Source of the DNA: JBGPIK01 sp041484845
Lineage (GTDB): Bacteria > Desulfobacterota > Binatia > UBA9968
Reading direction: 5' to 3'
DNA: 13,538 bases
Assembly (NCBI GenBank): GCA_041484845.1
Contig: JBGPIK010000157.1
Coordinates: 1-13,538 of the forward strand
The position numbers were made by a program, and so were the translations under genes. Shown here in pieces: positions 13,359 through 13,538 of the stretch. The stretch's first letter is position 1. The number at the start of each line of letters is the position of its first letter. Below the pieces are notes generated by a model. It did no database searches, was not told the DNA's origin, and saw only the letters and a program-made list of their open reading frames with translations.

Positions 13359-13538
13359 AGTCCCAAATTGCCAAGCCCTACGCTTTTTGGCTCCAATACA
13401 TGACTCACTCGCTCCGCCATTTGACTCTGCGGGCACGCCTCGTCTGCTCCCATTGGAGAAATGACGCGAGTCGCCGCGGAAGCCACCGCCGAGCCGGCCA
13501 CATCCCGTGGCTTACCCGCAAAACTGCAAGACGCTTTC
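13355..13538 (-). CDS. C-terminal end of an unidentified protein (runs off the window)
   Basis: An open minus-strand frame enters from the window edge and ends at TGA 13355-13357, giving about 60 residues that end in SVGLGNLGL. Its stop overlaps the glycosyltransferase ATG by the ATGA arrangement, which supports it as a real upstream operon member. I do not recognise the family. Gene context suggests sugar or specialised metabolism, but this is only inference. Confidence 0.4.
   Translation of the reverse strand, partial: KASCSFAGKPRDVAGSAVASAATRVISPMGADEACPQSQMAERVSHVLEPKSVGLGNLGL

Overview
The window looks like a chromosomal piece of an uncultured Gram-negative bacterium. A lipoprotein LysM/M23 peptidase sits next to pcm, as in proteobacterial pcm-nlpD loci. 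There is a selenocysteine-type gene, a UbiD-family protein, a DUF2294/MpsC protein and a MetE-II-like protein. GAGT-rich inverted repeats lie between genes. I would guess a deltaproteobacterium-like, Tectomicrobia-like or Binatia-like lineage, but the sequence alone does not settle taxonomy.

Left part (about 148-4041, + strand): an apparent operon encodes an aldehyde dehydrogenase, a divergent UbiD-family protein, a small ArsC/Spx-like protein and a DUF2294 (MpsC) protein. Conventional gene calling truncates the third gene, because an in-frame TGA lies at codon 13. Read as selenocysteine, the TGA gives a thioredoxin-fold protein with a U-x-x-C active site, and a bacterial SECIS-like hairpin follows at the expected distance. 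The block ends with a promoter-like sequence, a short structured RNA candidate and a strong intrinsic terminator. This is the most interesting part of the window.

Middle (4263-8447): purC (+) converges on a minus-strand pair, a NuoI-like 2[4Fe-4S] ferredoxin followed by thiC. A long inverted repeat lies between purC and thiC. The ferredoxin/thiC pair has its own promoter-like sequence and a leader hairpin. apt (-) lies upstream of the pair on the same strand. A 324-base gap above apt holds an inverted-repeat-bounded segment and a near-perfect 22-bp palindrome.

Right part (8772-13538, - strand): in transcription order there is the end of an unidentified gene, a remnant glycosyltransferase (frameshift plus large internal deletion), an O-methyltransferase split by an in-frame TAG, a gene-poor 588-base stretch with a tRNA 3'-end-like fragment, pcm, an NlpD-like lipoprotein, and a MetE-like gene split by an in-frame TGA. 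The broken genes suggest local decay, although base errors in the assembly could also explain the two stop codons.

Functionally the window mixes housekeeping metabolism (purine synthesis and salvage, thiamine pyrimidine synthesis, protein repair, envelope maintenance) with a redox/decarboxylase operon of unknown substrate.
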